DNA of 64,000 bases from Metapseudomonas otitidis. Lineage in GTDB: Bacteria; Pseudomonadota; Gammaproteobacteria; Pseudomonadales; Pseudomonadaceae. The notes under the pieces were generated by a model that was given only the letters and a program-made list of their open reading frames with translations, searched no databases and was not told the DNA's origin. Of this stretch, positions 24,967 through 33,323 are shown one piece after another. The DNA lies in the NCBI RefSeq assembly GCF_900111835.1, contig NZ_FOJP01000007.1:216336-280335 (forward strand). Direction: 5' to 3'. Each line of letters starts with the position of its first letter. Position 1 is the first letter of the stretch. Position numbers and translations under genes: made by a program.

Positions 24967-26289
24967 ATGCCCGCCTTGCCCGATGCCCCCCGCCCCCTGG
25001 CCGATGTGCTGCCCCTCGACGACCACCGCCCCGCGCGGCTCGGCCGCTGGCTGGTGCTGGCCGGCTTCGGCGGCTTCCTGCTCTGGGCCGCCCTCGCCCC
25101 TCTGGACAAGGGCGTCGCCGTCAGCGGCAGCGTGGTGGTCGCCGGCCACCGCCAGGCCGTGCAGCACCCCACCGGCGGCGTGGTGGCGCGCCTGCTGGTG
25201 CACGACGGCGAGGCCGTGAGCGCCGGCCAGGTGCTGCTCACCCTCGACGCCACCCGCCCGCGCGCCGAACGCGACACCCTGCGCCAGCAATACCGCGACG
25301 CCCAGGCCGCCGCCGTGCGCCTGGCGGCCGAAACCGAAGGGCAGGCGCAGCTGCGCTTCCCGCCGAGCCTGCCGGCCGATGACCCCGACATGCAGGCCAG
25401 CCAGGCCCTGCACCAGCAGCTGTTCGCCAGCCGCCGCGAAGCCCAGCGCCTGCAACAGGCCGCCCTGCGCGAGGGGCTGGCCGGTGCCCGCGCCCACCTC
25501 GCCGGGCTGGAAAGCGCCCAGCGCTACCGCCGCGAGCAGCGCGAAGCCCTGCTGCAGCAGCTTCAGGGGCTGCGCGGGCTGGCGCAGGAGGGCTACATCC
25601 CGCGCAACCGCCTGCTGGAGAACGAGCGCCTGCTGGCCCAGCTCGACGGGGAGCTGGGCGAAGCCGTCGGCGCCATCGGCCACGCCCACCAGCAGGTGCA
25701 GGAGCTGGGCTGGCGCGAACGCCAGCAGGCCGAGGAGTACCGCCGCGACCTGCACCAGCAGCAGGTGGACAACCGCCTGCGCCTCGGCGAACTGGCCAGC
25801 CGCCTGGCCAGCGCCGAATTCGAACTGGTCCACACCGAGGTGCGCGCCCCGGTGGCCGGCACCCTGGTGGGGCTGGCGGTGTTCACCCCCGGCGGGGTCA
25901 TCGCCCCCGGCCAGCAACTGATGGAGGTGGTGCCCCGCGATGCGCCGCTGCTGGTGGACGCCCGCGCCCCGGTGGAGCTGGTGGACCGCCTGCGCCCCGG
26001 CCTGCCGGTGGAGCTGCTGTTCGCCGCCTTCAACCAGAGCAGCACGCCCCGGGTGCCCGGCGAGCTGGTGCTGGTGTCCGCCGACCGCCTGCTCGACGAG
26101 CAGACCCGCGAGCCCTACTACCAGGTGCGCATCCGCGTCAGCGAGGACGGTGCCCGGCAACTGGCCGGCCTCGACATCCGCCCGGGCATGCCGGTGCAGG
26201 CGTTCGTCCGCACCGGCGAGCGCTCGCTGCTCAACTACCTGTTCAAGCCCCTGGCCGACCGCCTGCACCTGGCCCTGTCGGAGGACTGA
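24967..26289 (+). CDS. hasE: Type I secretion periplasmic adaptor HasE (HlyD/PrtE family)
   Basis: Membrane-fusion protein of 440 residues: one N-terminal membrane helix (about 27-48), a lipoyl-type half-motif (HPTGGVVARLLVHDGEAVSAGQVLLTLD), a long coiled-coil hairpin rich in Gln/Glu/Arg (about 100-270) and a beta-barrel domain (EVRAPVAGTLVGLAVFTPGGVI). It bridges HasD to the outer-membrane channel. Its stop and the next start share one base at 26289, so the pair is coupled. Confidence 0.92.
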   Translation: MPALPDAPRPLADVLPLDDHRPARLGRWLVLAGFGGFLLWAALAPLDKGVAVSGSVVVAGHRQAVQHPTGGVVARLLVHDGEAVSAGQVLLTLDATRPRAERDTLRQQYRDAQAAAVRLAAETEGQAQLRFPPSLPADDPDMQASQALHQQLFASRREAQRLQQAALREGLAGARAHLAGLESAQRYRREQREALLQQLQGLRGLAQEGYIPRNRLLENERLLAQLDGELGEAVGAIGHAHQQVQELGWRERQQAEEYRRDLHQQQVDNRLRLGELASRLASAEFELVHTEVRAPVAGTLVGLAVFTPGGVIAPGQQLMEVVPRDAPLLVDARAPVELVDRLRPGLPVELLFAAFNQSSTPRVPGELVLVSADRLLDEQTREPYYQVRIRVSEDGARQLAGLDIRPGMPVQAFVRTGERSLLNYLFKPLADRLHLALSED

Positions 26290-27632
26290 TGCGCGCCCTG
26301 CTCCCCGCCCTGCTGCTGGCGCTCGCCTGGCCGGCCAGCGCCCTCGACCTGCGCGACGCCTACGCCCTGGCCCTGCGCAACGACCCGACCCTGCAAGCCG
26401 CCCTGGCCGAGCGCGATGCCGGCCAGGAGGCCCGCGCCATTGGCCGGGCCGGGCTGCTGCCGACGCTGTCCTACAGCTACAGCAGCGCGCGCAACGACTC
26501 CGAGGTGACCCAGGCCAGCACCCAGGGCAACGTCACCAGCCAGCGTGACTACCGCAGCCGCGCCTCCACCCTCACCCTGCAGCAACCGCTGTTCGACTAC
26601 GCCGCCTGGGCCGCCTACCGCCAGGGCGAGGCCGAGGCGCTGATGGCCGACGCGCGCTACCGCGGGCGCAGCCAGGAGTTGCTGGTGCGCCTGTTCAGCG
26701 CCTACAGCGAGGCGCTGTTCGCCCAGGACCAGATCGCCCTGGTCCAGGCCCAGCGCCGCGCCTATGCCGAGCAGCTGCAGCTCAACCAGCGGCTGTTCCA
26801 GGCCGGCGAAGGCACCCGCACCGACCTGCTGGAAACCGGCGCCCGCCTGGAGCTGGCCCGCGCCCAGGAAATCGAGGCTGTGGATAACCTCGACGCCGCC
26901 CTGCGCCAATTGCAGGCCATCGTCGGCGAGCCCCTGGCGGTGCAGGACCTCACCCCGCTGGCGGAGGACTTCACCCTGCAGCCGCTGCAACCGGCGCGCT
27001 TCGAGACCTGGCGCGACCTCGCCCTGGCCGCCAACCCGGAGCTGGCCGCCCAGCGCCACGCCCTCGACCGGGCCCGCTACGCGGTGGAGCGCAACCGCGC
27101 CGGGCACCTGCCCACCGTCAGCGCCTACGCCAGCACCAGCAAGACCCGCTCCGGCTCCGAGAGCACCTACAACCAGGAATACGACACCGACAGCATCGGC
27201 CTGCAGATCAGCCTGCCGCTGTTCGCCGGGGGCGCCGTCAGCGCCTCCACCCGCCGCGCCGTTGCCGAGGTGGAGCAGGCCAGCCACAGCCTCGACGCGC
27301 AGACCGCCGAGACCCTCAACCAGCTGCGCCAGCAGTTCAACCTCTGCGCCAGCAGCGCCGCCAAGCTGCGTGCCTACGCCCTGGCGGTGGAGTCCGCCAG
27401 TACCCTGATCGAGGCGACCCGGCGCAGCGTGGCCGGGGGCGAGCGGGTCAACCTCGACGTGCTGGATGCCGAGCAGCAGCTCTACAGCGCCCGCCGCGAC
27501 CTGGCCCAGGCGCGCTACGGCTACCTGCGCGCGTGGCTGCAGCTGCGGTATCTGGCGGGGCAACTGGTGCCGGGGGACCTGGAGGCGCTGGCGGGGTATT
27601 TCGAGGGGAGCAGGAGGACTCCCGAAGCCTGA
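26289..27632 (+). CDS. hasF: TolC-family outer membrane channel HasF
   Basis: Outer-membrane factor of 447 residues with a signal peptide (cleavage near ASALD, residue 19) and two repeats of the outer membrane efflux domain; helical barrel segments such as ALRNDPTLQAALAERDAGQEA and QTLNQLRQQF-type heptads are visible. Completes the HasDEF exporter. Having its own TolC homolog makes the locus self-contained, as in P. aeruginosa PA3404. A long intergenic repeat follows. Confidence 0.9.
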   Translation: MRALLPALLLALAWPASALDLRDAYALALRNDPTLQAALAERDAGQEARAIGRAGLLPTLSYSYSSARNDSEVTQASTQGNVTSQRDYRSRASTLTLQQPLFDYAAWAAYRQGEAEALMADARYRGRSQELLVRLFSAYSEALFAQDQIALVQAQRRAYAEQLQLNQRLFQAGEGTRTDLLETGARLELARAQEIEAVDNLDAALRQLQAIVGEPLAVQDLTPLAEDFTLQPLQPARFETWRDLALAANPELAAQRHALDRARYAVERNRAGHLPTVSAYASTSKTRSGSESTYNQEYDTDSIGLQISLPLFAGGAVSASTRRAVAEVEQASHSLDAQTAETLNQLRQQFNLCASSAAKLRAYALAVESASTLIEATRRSVAGGERVNLDVLDAEQQLYSARRDLAQARYGYLRAWLQLRYLAGQLVPGDLEALAGYFEGSRRTPEA

Positions 27633-27670
27633 GCGGAGCAGCTTCGGGAATGGGGCTCGGCTGCTTTTCG

Positions 27671-27920
27671 CGTTCTGCGGATGTTTTCCGTTTCGCCCTC
27701 CCGGGCGAGCCCCTTTTGGCAGTCGCCCCAAAAGGGGCCAAAAGGGCTTGCCCCTGCATACGGGTCCCGCTGCGCGGGACTTCCCTCGTTCCGTCTTTGC
27801 TCCAGGGGCACGCGCTGACGGGCCACCCATGGCCCGGCAGCGCTCTCGCGACATCCATGTCGCTCAACCCCTTCTACAACGACTCCACTCAGCCTCCTGA
27901 AGGGGCGATTCCGCCGCCCC
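27671..27920 (+). repeat. ~250-bp dispersed intergenic repeat, copy A
   Basis: Direct repeat of 29171-29426 (copy B). Shared landmarks in order: GTTTCGCC and GGCGAG, an AAAAGGGGCC/ACCAAAAGGGCT-type hairpin, CTGCATNCGGGTCCCGC, CCCTCG, a GGCCAT block, CATCCATG and CCTCCTGAAGGGGC. Copy A has an 11-bp stem at 27709-27719/27728-27738. Similar sequences are scattered between genes in pseudomonads. Open frames inside are high-GC artefacts. The remainder of the 27633-28133 gap is an unremarkable AT-richer leader of the heme oxygenase gene. Confidence 0.7.
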
Positions 27921-28133
27921 ACCCTCGAGGGCAAGCCACATACATCAATGTGGGCGTCACATCCTGGGTAGCACTTACCGGCTTCTCTGCGTTGGAATCA
28001 GCCCAGTCTTCGGCGGTGGTGTTCTGAAACTGGCAGCTGTCCAATTATTTTTACTGAGTCTCGTTCGCTAAAACGTCATGTGTGAAAGGCCCGGCGCTTC
28101 GCCTGGGCAGTTCACTCGAATCGAGACATCGCC

Positions 28134-28727
28134 ATGACCGCATCCCAGCCGCAACTGTCCCATCCCCTGCGCTCCCAGCGCCTGAACCAGGTCACCCACG
28201 AGCCCCACAGCCGCCTGGACGCGCTGGTGAAGAGCCACGACCCGTTCGGCAAGCGTGAGCACTTCGCCCGCTTCGTCGCGGCGCAGTACCTGTTCCAGAT
28301 GGACCTGGCCGGGCTGTACGCCGACGCCAGCCTGGGCCAGCTGTTCGAGGACCTGCCGGCCCGTGCCCGTCACGAGCAAGCCAAGGCCGACCTGGCGGAC
28401 CTGGGCCACCCGCTGCCGGCGGTCGAGGGCGAGGCGCCCACCGTGGGGCTGAGCCTGGGCGCGGCCCTGGGCTGGCTGTTCGTCTCCGAGGGTTCCAAGC
28501 TCGGCGCGGCGTTCCTCTACAAGCGTGCCGAGGGCCTGGGCCTCTCCGACACCTTCGGCGCCCGCCACCTGGGCGAGCCGGCCGGCGGCCGCGCCCAGGG
28601 CTGGAAGTCCTTCGTCGCCACCCTCGACGGCCTGGCCCTGGACGCCGAGCAGGAGCGCCTGGCCGAGGCCGCCGCCATCGCGGCGTTCAACCGCTTCACC
28701 GACCACCTGGAACGCTGCTTTGCCTGA
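28134..28727 (+). CDS. hemO: Heme oxygenase HemO/PigA (biliverdin-producing)
   Basis: Cytoplasmic enzyme of 197 residues that cleaves heme to biliverdin, CO and Fe2+. The proximal heme ligand is His25 (in THEPHSRL; His26 in P. aeruginosa HemO). Residues equivalent to Asn19, Lys34, Phe117 and Lys132 of P. aeruginosa HemO, which force beta/delta instead of alpha cleavage, are all present (LNQVTHEPH, LVKS, WLFVSEGSKLG, FLYKRA). It uses heme imported by the adjacent has system. In P. aeruginosa the genes are unlinked (PA0672 vs PA3404-3410). An AT-rich leader might hold a weak Fur site. Confidence 0.93.
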   Translation: MTASQPQLSHPLRSQRLNQVTHEPHSRLDALVKSHDPFGKREHFARFVAAQYLFQMDLAGLYADASLGQLFEDLPARARHEQAKADLADLGHPLPAVEGEAPTVGLSLGAALGWLFVSEGSKLGAAFLYKRAEGLGLSDTFGARHLGEPAGGRAQGWKSFVATLDGLALDAEQERLAEAAAIAAFNRFTDHLERCFA

Positions 28728-29121
28728 TACCCCCGCCCCCACACCTGGCCGCCTGCGCTGGCTGTGGATGGCCCTGGCCTACCTGGCCATCGGCCTGGCG
28801 CTGCTGGGCGTGGTGCTGCCGGGGCTGCCCACCACCGAGTTCGTGCTGCTGGCGGCCTGGGCCGCCTCCCGCGGCTCGCCGCGCCTCAGCGCCTGGCTGG
28901 AGAACCACCGCCTGCTGGGCCCGCCGCTGCGCAACTGGCGCCGTGGCGGGGTGATCACCCGCCGCACCAAGCTGGCGGCCAGCGTCAGCATGAGCCTGGG
29001 GCTGACGCTGATGGCCTGCACCGTGTCGCACACGCCGTCGGTGATCATGGCCGGAGTGGGGATGGCGTTCGGGGCCGCGTGGATCTGGTCGCGGCCGGAG
29101 CGGGTGGTCGCATCGCAGTGA
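28720..29121 (+). CDS. DUF454 (YbaN-like) membrane protein
   Basis: Protein of 133 residues with about three hydrophobic helices (LAYLAIGLALLGVVLPGLP, TEFVLLAAWAAS, and two near the C terminus) and the DUF454 pattern LPGLPTTEFVLLAAWAASRGSPRL. TTG 28720, overlapping hemO by 8 nt, is chosen because no other start covers the first helix; ATG 28768 would truncate it. Homologs lie next to heme oxygenase genes in several bacteria, so a role in heme or iron handling is inferred; the function is unknown. Confidence 0.75.
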   Translation: MPDTPAPTPGRLRWLWMALAYLAIGLALLGVVLPGLPTTEFVLLAAWAASRGSPRLSAWLENHRLLGPPLRNWRRGGVITRRTKLAASVSMSLGLTLMACTVSHTPSVIMAGVGMAFGAAWIWSRPERVVASQ

Positions 29122-29170
29122 TGCCAACTGCTTGAGGTATTCGAGCCCAGCTCGTTATCGCGTGTGCTGA

Positions 29171-29426
29171 TGCGTTCTGTTTCGCCTTCCCAGGCGAGTC
29201 ACTTTTCTCAATCGTCGGAATGCCGCCCACAGAAAAGTAACCAAAAGGGCTCGCCCCTGCATCCGGGTCCCGCTTCGCGGGACTCCCCTCGCTCCGTCGC
29301 TGCTACGGGGGCCGGCGCGATGGGCCATCCCTGGCCTGGCGCGCCTCTCGCGGCATCCATGCCGCTCGTCCCCCTGCGCAACGACTGCTCTCGGCCTCCT
29401 GAAGGGGCAGTGTCCCCGCCTCCCCT
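29171..29426 (+). repeat. ~250-bp dispersed intergenic repeat, copy B
   Basis: Second copy, same orientation as 27671-27920, so hemO and the DUF454 gene sit between direct repeats 1.5 kb apart. The hairpin arms are here CACTTTTCT and AGAAAAGT. The copies differ at many positions, so the pair is not recent. The rest of the 29122-29599 gap holds no gene apart from the metQ terminator. Confidence 0.7.
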
Positions 29427-29550
29427 TGGTCGCCTGACACGACGTCAGCGTGCGCTTCGGATCTGCACCACTCTGCCCTCCAAGAGGAGTGCCGGGAGCG
29501 CGTGGCTGCAGGGTTCTCAGGGGGTGGCAACCGAGGAACGGCGGCACAGC

Positions 29551-29580
29551 CACAAAAAAGCCCGCTCGATGAGCGGGCTT
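29551..29580 (-). terminator. Rho-independent terminator of metNIQ
   Basis: AAGCCCGCTC (29558-29567) and GAGCGGGCTT (29571-29580) form a 10-bp stem with a GAT loop. On the minus strand the stem is followed by a run of T (A-run at 29553-29559), 20 bp after the metQ stop. Confidence 0.9.
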
Positions 29581-29599
29581 CTTCATGACCGGGAAGCGA

Positions 29600-30370
29600 T
29601 CAGAACGCCGGTACCACGGCGCCCTTGTACTTCTCCTCGATGAACTTCTTCACCTCGGGGCTGTGCAGGGCCTTGGCCAGCTTCTGCATGTCGGCGCTGT
29701 CCTTGTTGTCCGCACGGGACACCAGGATGTTCACGTAGGGCGAGTCGCTGCCTTCGATGGCCAGGGCGTCCTTGGTGGGGTTCAGCTTGGCTTCCAGGGC
29801 GTAGTTGGTGTTGATCAGGGCCAGGTCGACCTGGGTCAGCACGCGCGGCAGGGTGGCCGCTTCCAGTTCACGCACCTTGATGCCCTTGGGGTTCTCGGCG
29901 ATGTCCTTGGGGGTGGCGGTGATGCCGGCCTCGGGCTTGAGGGTGATCACGCCGGCCTTGGCCAGCAGCAGCAGGGCGCGGCCGCCGTTGGTGGCGTCGT
30001 TGGGGATGACCACCGAGGCGCCCTGGGGCAGTTCGTCGAGCTTCTTGATCTTGCTGGAGTAGGCGCCGAAGGGCTCGATGTGCACGCCGGCGACGCTCAC
30101 CAGCTGGGTGCCCTTGGACTTGTTGAACTCATCCAGGTACGGCTGGTGCTGGAAGAAGTTGGCGTCCAGGCGCTTCTCGGCCACCTGCACGTTGGGCTGC
30201 ACGTAGTCGGTGAAGACCTTGATCTTCAGGTCCACGCCTTCCTTGGCCAGCTGGGGCTTGATGAATTCGAGGATCTCCGCGTGGGGCACCGGGGTGGCGG
30301 CCACGGTCAGGGTGTCGGCCTGGGCGGAGAGGGCGGCGAAGGCGGCAGCGGCCACCAGCAGTTTTTTCAT
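29600..30370 (-). CDS. metQ: Methionine ABC transporter substrate-binding protein
   Basis: Periplasmic NlpA-family protein of 256 residues that binds D/L-methionine. N-terminal signal peptide MKKLLVAAAAFAALSAQA is cleaved before DTLTVAAT; there is no lipobox Cys, unlike E. coli MetQ. Family motifs include ATPVPHAEILEF and QPYLDEFN. ATG 30370 has AAGGAGC upstream; a longer frame is unsupported. Last gene of the metNIQ operon, followed by a terminator. Matches PA5505. Confidence 0.92.
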   Translation of the reverse strand: MKKLLVAAAAFAALSAQADTLTVAATPVPHAEILEFIKPQLAKEGVDLKIKVFTDYVQPNVQVAEKRLDANFFQHQPYLDEFNKSKGTQLVSVAGVHIEPFGAYSSKIKKLDELPQGASVVIPNDATNGGRALLLLAKAGVITLKPEAGITATPKDIAENPKGIKVRELEAATLPRVLTQVDLALINTNYALEAKLNPTKDALAIEGSDSPYVNILVSRADNKDSADMQKLAKALHSPEVKKFIEEKYKGAVVPAF

Positions 30371-30425
30371 GGAACGCTCCTTATGGGAATGCGAGGGCCG
30401 GGTCGGGTGGACGCCGGCCATCCTT

Positions 30426-31091
30426 TCATTTGCGGGAGAAATGCACCACCAGCTTGTCGCCGACGGTCTGCAGTATCTGCACGAGCACCAGCAGCAGGAC
30501 CACGGTGACCACCATCACGTCGGTCTGGAAGCGCTGGTAGCCGAAGCGGATGGCCAGGTCGCCGAGGCCGCCCGCGCCCACCACGCCGGCCATGGCGGTG
30601 TAGGACACCAGGGTGATGGCGGTGACGGTGATGGCGGCGATGATGCCCGGCCGGGCTTCCGGCAGCAGGGCGTTGACCACGATCTGCCGGGTGGTGGCGC
30701 CCATGGCCTGGGTGGCTTCGATGATGCCGCGGTCCACTTCGCGCAGGGCGGTTTCCACCAGGCGGGCGAAGAACGGCGTGGCGCCCACCACCAGCGGCGG
30801 GATGGCGCCGGCGACACCCAGGGAGGTGCCGGTGATGAGGACGGTGAAGGGGATCATCACGATCAGCAGGATGATGAACGGCAGCGAGCGCAGCACGTTC
30901 ACCACCAGCGACAGCAGGCTGTAGACGGCGCGGTTCTCGAACAGCTGGCGCGGGCTGGTGAGGAACAGCAGCACGCCCAGCGGCAGGCCCAGCAGGACGG
31001 TGAACAGCAGCGAGCCGCCCAGCATCATGAGGGTGTCGAGGCTGGCCAGCCAGATTTCGTACCAGTCGATGTTGGCGATGAGTTCGTTCAT
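30426..31091 (-). CDS. metI: Methionine ABC transporter permease
   Basis: Inner-membrane protein of 221 residues with five predicted helices and the EAA-type loop contacting the ATPase (EATQAMGATTRQIVVNALLPEARPG). Its start shares one base with the metN stop (31091). Works with MetN and MetQ in methionine uptake. Matches PA5504. Confidence 0.93.
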   Translation of the reverse strand: MNELIANIDWYEIWLASLDTLMMLGGSLLFTVLLGLPLGVLLFLTSPRQLFENRAVYSLLSLVVNVLRSLPFIILLIVMIPFTVLITGTSLGVAGAIPPLVVGATPFFARLVETALREVDRGIIEATQAMGATTRQIVVNALLPEARPGIIAAITVTAITLVSYTAMAGVVGAGGLGDLAIRFGYQRFQTDVMVVTVVLLLVLVQILQTVGDKLVVHFSRK

Positions 31092-32098
31092 CAGCGCAGG
31101 ACCTCCAGGTGAACGTCCGCTTCACGGAAGCAGGCCAGCGCGGCCTCGATGTCGCCGCCGGTGAGGGCCAGGGTCAGCTGGCCGTAGGGGGTGTCCTTGA
31201 TGCGGTCGATGCGCCCGGCCAGGATGCTGAAGTCCACCCCGGTCTGGCGGGCGACGGTGCCCAGCAGCGGGGCGTAGGTGGCTTCGCCCTGGAAGGTCAG
31301 GCGCAGGATGCGGCCCTGGACGTGGGCGAAGTCCTCGCGCTGCTCGCCTTCGTCCACCTGCTCGTCCTCCTGGACGAAGCGCTGGGTGGTGGGGTGCTGC
31401 GGGTGCAGGAAGACGTCGGCCACCGGGCCCTGCTCGACGATGACGCCGGCGTCCATCACCGCGACGCGGTCGCACACGCGGCGGATCACGTCCATCTCGT
31501 GGGTGATGAGGACGATGGTCAGGTTCAGCTCGCGGTTGATCTCCGCCAGCAGCTGCAGGACCTGGCCGGTGGTCTGCGGGTCGAGGGCGCTGGTGGCCTC
31601 GTCGCAGAGCAGGATCTTCGGCCGGGTGGCGAGGGCGCGGGCGATGCCGACGCGCTGCTTCTGCCCGCCGGAAAGCTGGGCGGGGTACTTGCGGGCGTGG
31701 GCGGCGAGGCCGACCCGGGCCAGCAGTTCCTCGACGCGCTGCTCGATCTCGGCGCGGGACAGCTCGCCGGCCAGCTTCAGCGGCAGGGCGACGTTGTCGG
31801 CGACGGTCTTGGAGGACAGCAGGTTGAAGTGCTGGAAGATCATGCCGACGCGCTGGCGGAAGCGCCGCAGGCCTTCGGCGTCGAGGGCGGTGATGTCTTC
31901 GCCGTCAATGACGATGCGCCCGCCGCTGGGCTCCTCCAGCCGGTTGATCAGCCGCAGCAGGGTGCTCTTGCCAGCACCGGAATGGCCGATCAGGCCGAAC
32001 ACTTCGCCTTGGGCCACGCTCAGGTCGGTCGGTCGCAGCGCGGGGATGTCGCGGCCTTCGACTCGATACGCCTTGTGGACGTCATGGAATTCGATCAC
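31091..32098 (-). CDS. metN: Methionine ABC transporter ATPase
   Basis: Peripheral ATPase of 335 residues: Walker [10 protein letters not shown] (about 38-46), signature [15 protein letters not shown], Walker [14 protein letters not shown], and a C-terminal NIL domain (about 255-335) that binds methionine and inhibits transport when the cell is replete. First gene of metNIQ. The 178-bp upstream gap has a 6-bp GGCCGA/TCGGCC hairpin at 32175-32195; I see no SAM riboswitch. Confidence 0.94.
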   Translation of the reverse strand: MIEFHDVHKAYRVEGRDIPALRPTDLSVAQGEVFGLIGHSGAGKSTLLRLINRLEEPSGGRIVIDGEDITALDAEGLRRFRQRVGMIFQHFNLLSSKTVADNVALPLKLAGELSRAEIEQRVEELLARVGLAAHARKYPAQLSGGQKQRVGIARALATRPKILLCDEATSALDPQTTGQVLQLLAEINRELNLTIVLITHEMDVIRRVCDRVAVMDAGVIVEQGPVADVFLHPQHPTTQRFVQEDEQVDEGEQREDFAHVQGRILRLTFQGEATYAPLLGTVARQTGVDFSILAGRIDRIKDTPYGQLTLALTGGDIEAALACFREADVHLEVLR

Positions 32099-32276
32099 GT
32101 AGGGAAACCTTGTGGGGCTCTCGGGGGCCCGATGGGGCCTAAAAAGCCGCGTAGTCTACCGCTTCGCGGGGGGTGGCCGAAAATCTTTGTCGGCCTAGGG
32201 GTATAGCCACTTGGAATAACGCGGGGGCGAAAGCGGGGTTTTGCGGCCCGGCCCGCGAGGGGGCCGGGCGCGGGGA

Positions 32277-33089
32277 TCAGCGTGCGGGGTTCAGTTGCAG
32301 GCGCGGGGTCTGGCTGGGGTCGATGCTGTGGGCCAGGCGCAGTTTGTAGGCGGGGTCGAGCTTCTTCACCCGGGCCTGGAGCAGGGCCACCACCCAGGGG
32401 TACTGCTTGGCTTCGCGCACATGCAGGCGCACGTCGCAGTCGAAGGCGACCACGTCGGCGGCCACTGCGTCGAGCAGGCTGCGCAGGCGCTCGTTGTCGT
32501 CGTTGTCCAGCATCGGCAGGGCCACGTCGTTGGCGACGCGGCGCACCGGGCGTGCGGGGGCGGCGGGCTTCTCCTCCACCGGCTGGGCCTGGGGCGCCGG
32601 GGTGGCGGCCTGGCGCTGGGCGGCGAGCTGCTGCTGGCGCGCCTGCTCGGCACGGGCGGCGGCTTCACGGGCGGCGGCCAGTTGGGCGGCACGCTCGCTT
32701 TCGCTGGCTCGGGCGTGGGCGATGGCGCCGTCCAGGCCGGTGGTCAGCGCCGGGGCCTGGGGCATCAGGCTGCGGGCGTGGCTGAGGGCGGTGGTGGCGC
32801 TGTTGAGGTCACCCTGCTGCAGGGCGGCCTGGCCCTCCTTCAGCCAGGCTTCGGAGAGCTGGCGCTGGTACTGCTCGAGGCGGGTGTCGCCGGCGGCGCT
32901 GGTCTGCAAGGCCTTGAGCTGGGTCTCGGCCTCGGCGAGCTGGCCGTTGGCCAGGGTCAGGTCGAGCTGGCGGAAACGGGTGACCAGTTCATCGGCGGGG
33001 ATGACGGTGTCCTGGGGTTTGCTCTGGCACGCGGCTAACAGCAGGGAAATCGCGATAACGGGAAGGTATCGGGTTGCGAACGGCTTCAT
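32277..33089 (-). CDS. Conserved lipoprotein with helical repeat region (PA5502-like)
   Basis: Lipoprotein of 270 residues: signal with lipobox LAAC (Cys about residue 21), a helical region (about 30-130) resembling tetratricopeptide packing, an Ala/Gln/Arg-rich coiled stretch (about 130-170), and a C-terminal domain (LRSLLDAVAADVVAFDCDVRLHVREAK). ATG 33089 is chosen since it opens the signal peptide. Function unknown; position equals PA5502, next to the znu and met genes. Confidence 0.75.
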   Translation of the reverse strand: MKPFATRYLPVIAISLLLAACQSKPQDTVIPADELVTRFRQLDLTLANGQLAEAETQLKALQTSAAGDTRLEQYQRQLSEAWLKEGQAALQQGDLNSATTALSHARSLMPQAPALTTGLDGAIAHARASESERAAQLAAAREAAARAEQARQQQLAAQRQAATPAPQAQPVEEKPAAPARPVRRVANDVALPMLDNDDNERLRSLLDAVAADVVAFDCDVRLHVREAKQYPWVVALLQARVKKLDPAYKLRLAHSIDPSQTPRLQLNPAR

Positions 33090-33323
33090 TCCTGCGATTC
33101 TCGGTTTGTTCAAAAAACGCGCAATTCTACACGGCGCGACCGGGCAGGACAAAAGTGTAGGCGCGGGCCTGCCCTCAGCGTGCTATCAGACCCGTTGCCT
33201 GGCCTGGCGTTCGCCGGCCGTCGGGAAAATCAGCCGAGGCGGGTCCGACCTTTCCGGCCGACCGGGCCGGCGGCCTGCTAGGCTCGGCCCTGCCCGACAA
33301 AACGACAATAAGAGGAAGGCCCC

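Noticed and set aside
22257..25391. 1044-codon open frame on the minus strand
   Set aside because: It lies antisense to hasR/hasA/hasD, whose products are clearly recognisable. Its protein is low-complexity Gly/Gln/His-rich, typical of antisense frames in high-GC DNA.
28033..28060. Fur box upstream of hemO
   Set aside because: The AT-rich stretch with ATTTTTACTGAGTCTC matches the consensus poorly; iron control is plausible but the site is not convincing by eye.
29164..29643. Possible genes inside the ~250-bp repeats
   Set aside because: Frames in copies A and B are not conserved between the two copies and have no start signals.
32099..32276. SAM riboswitch or S-box upstream of metN
   Set aside because: Only one 6-bp hairpin is visible; no conserved riboswitch core recognised.
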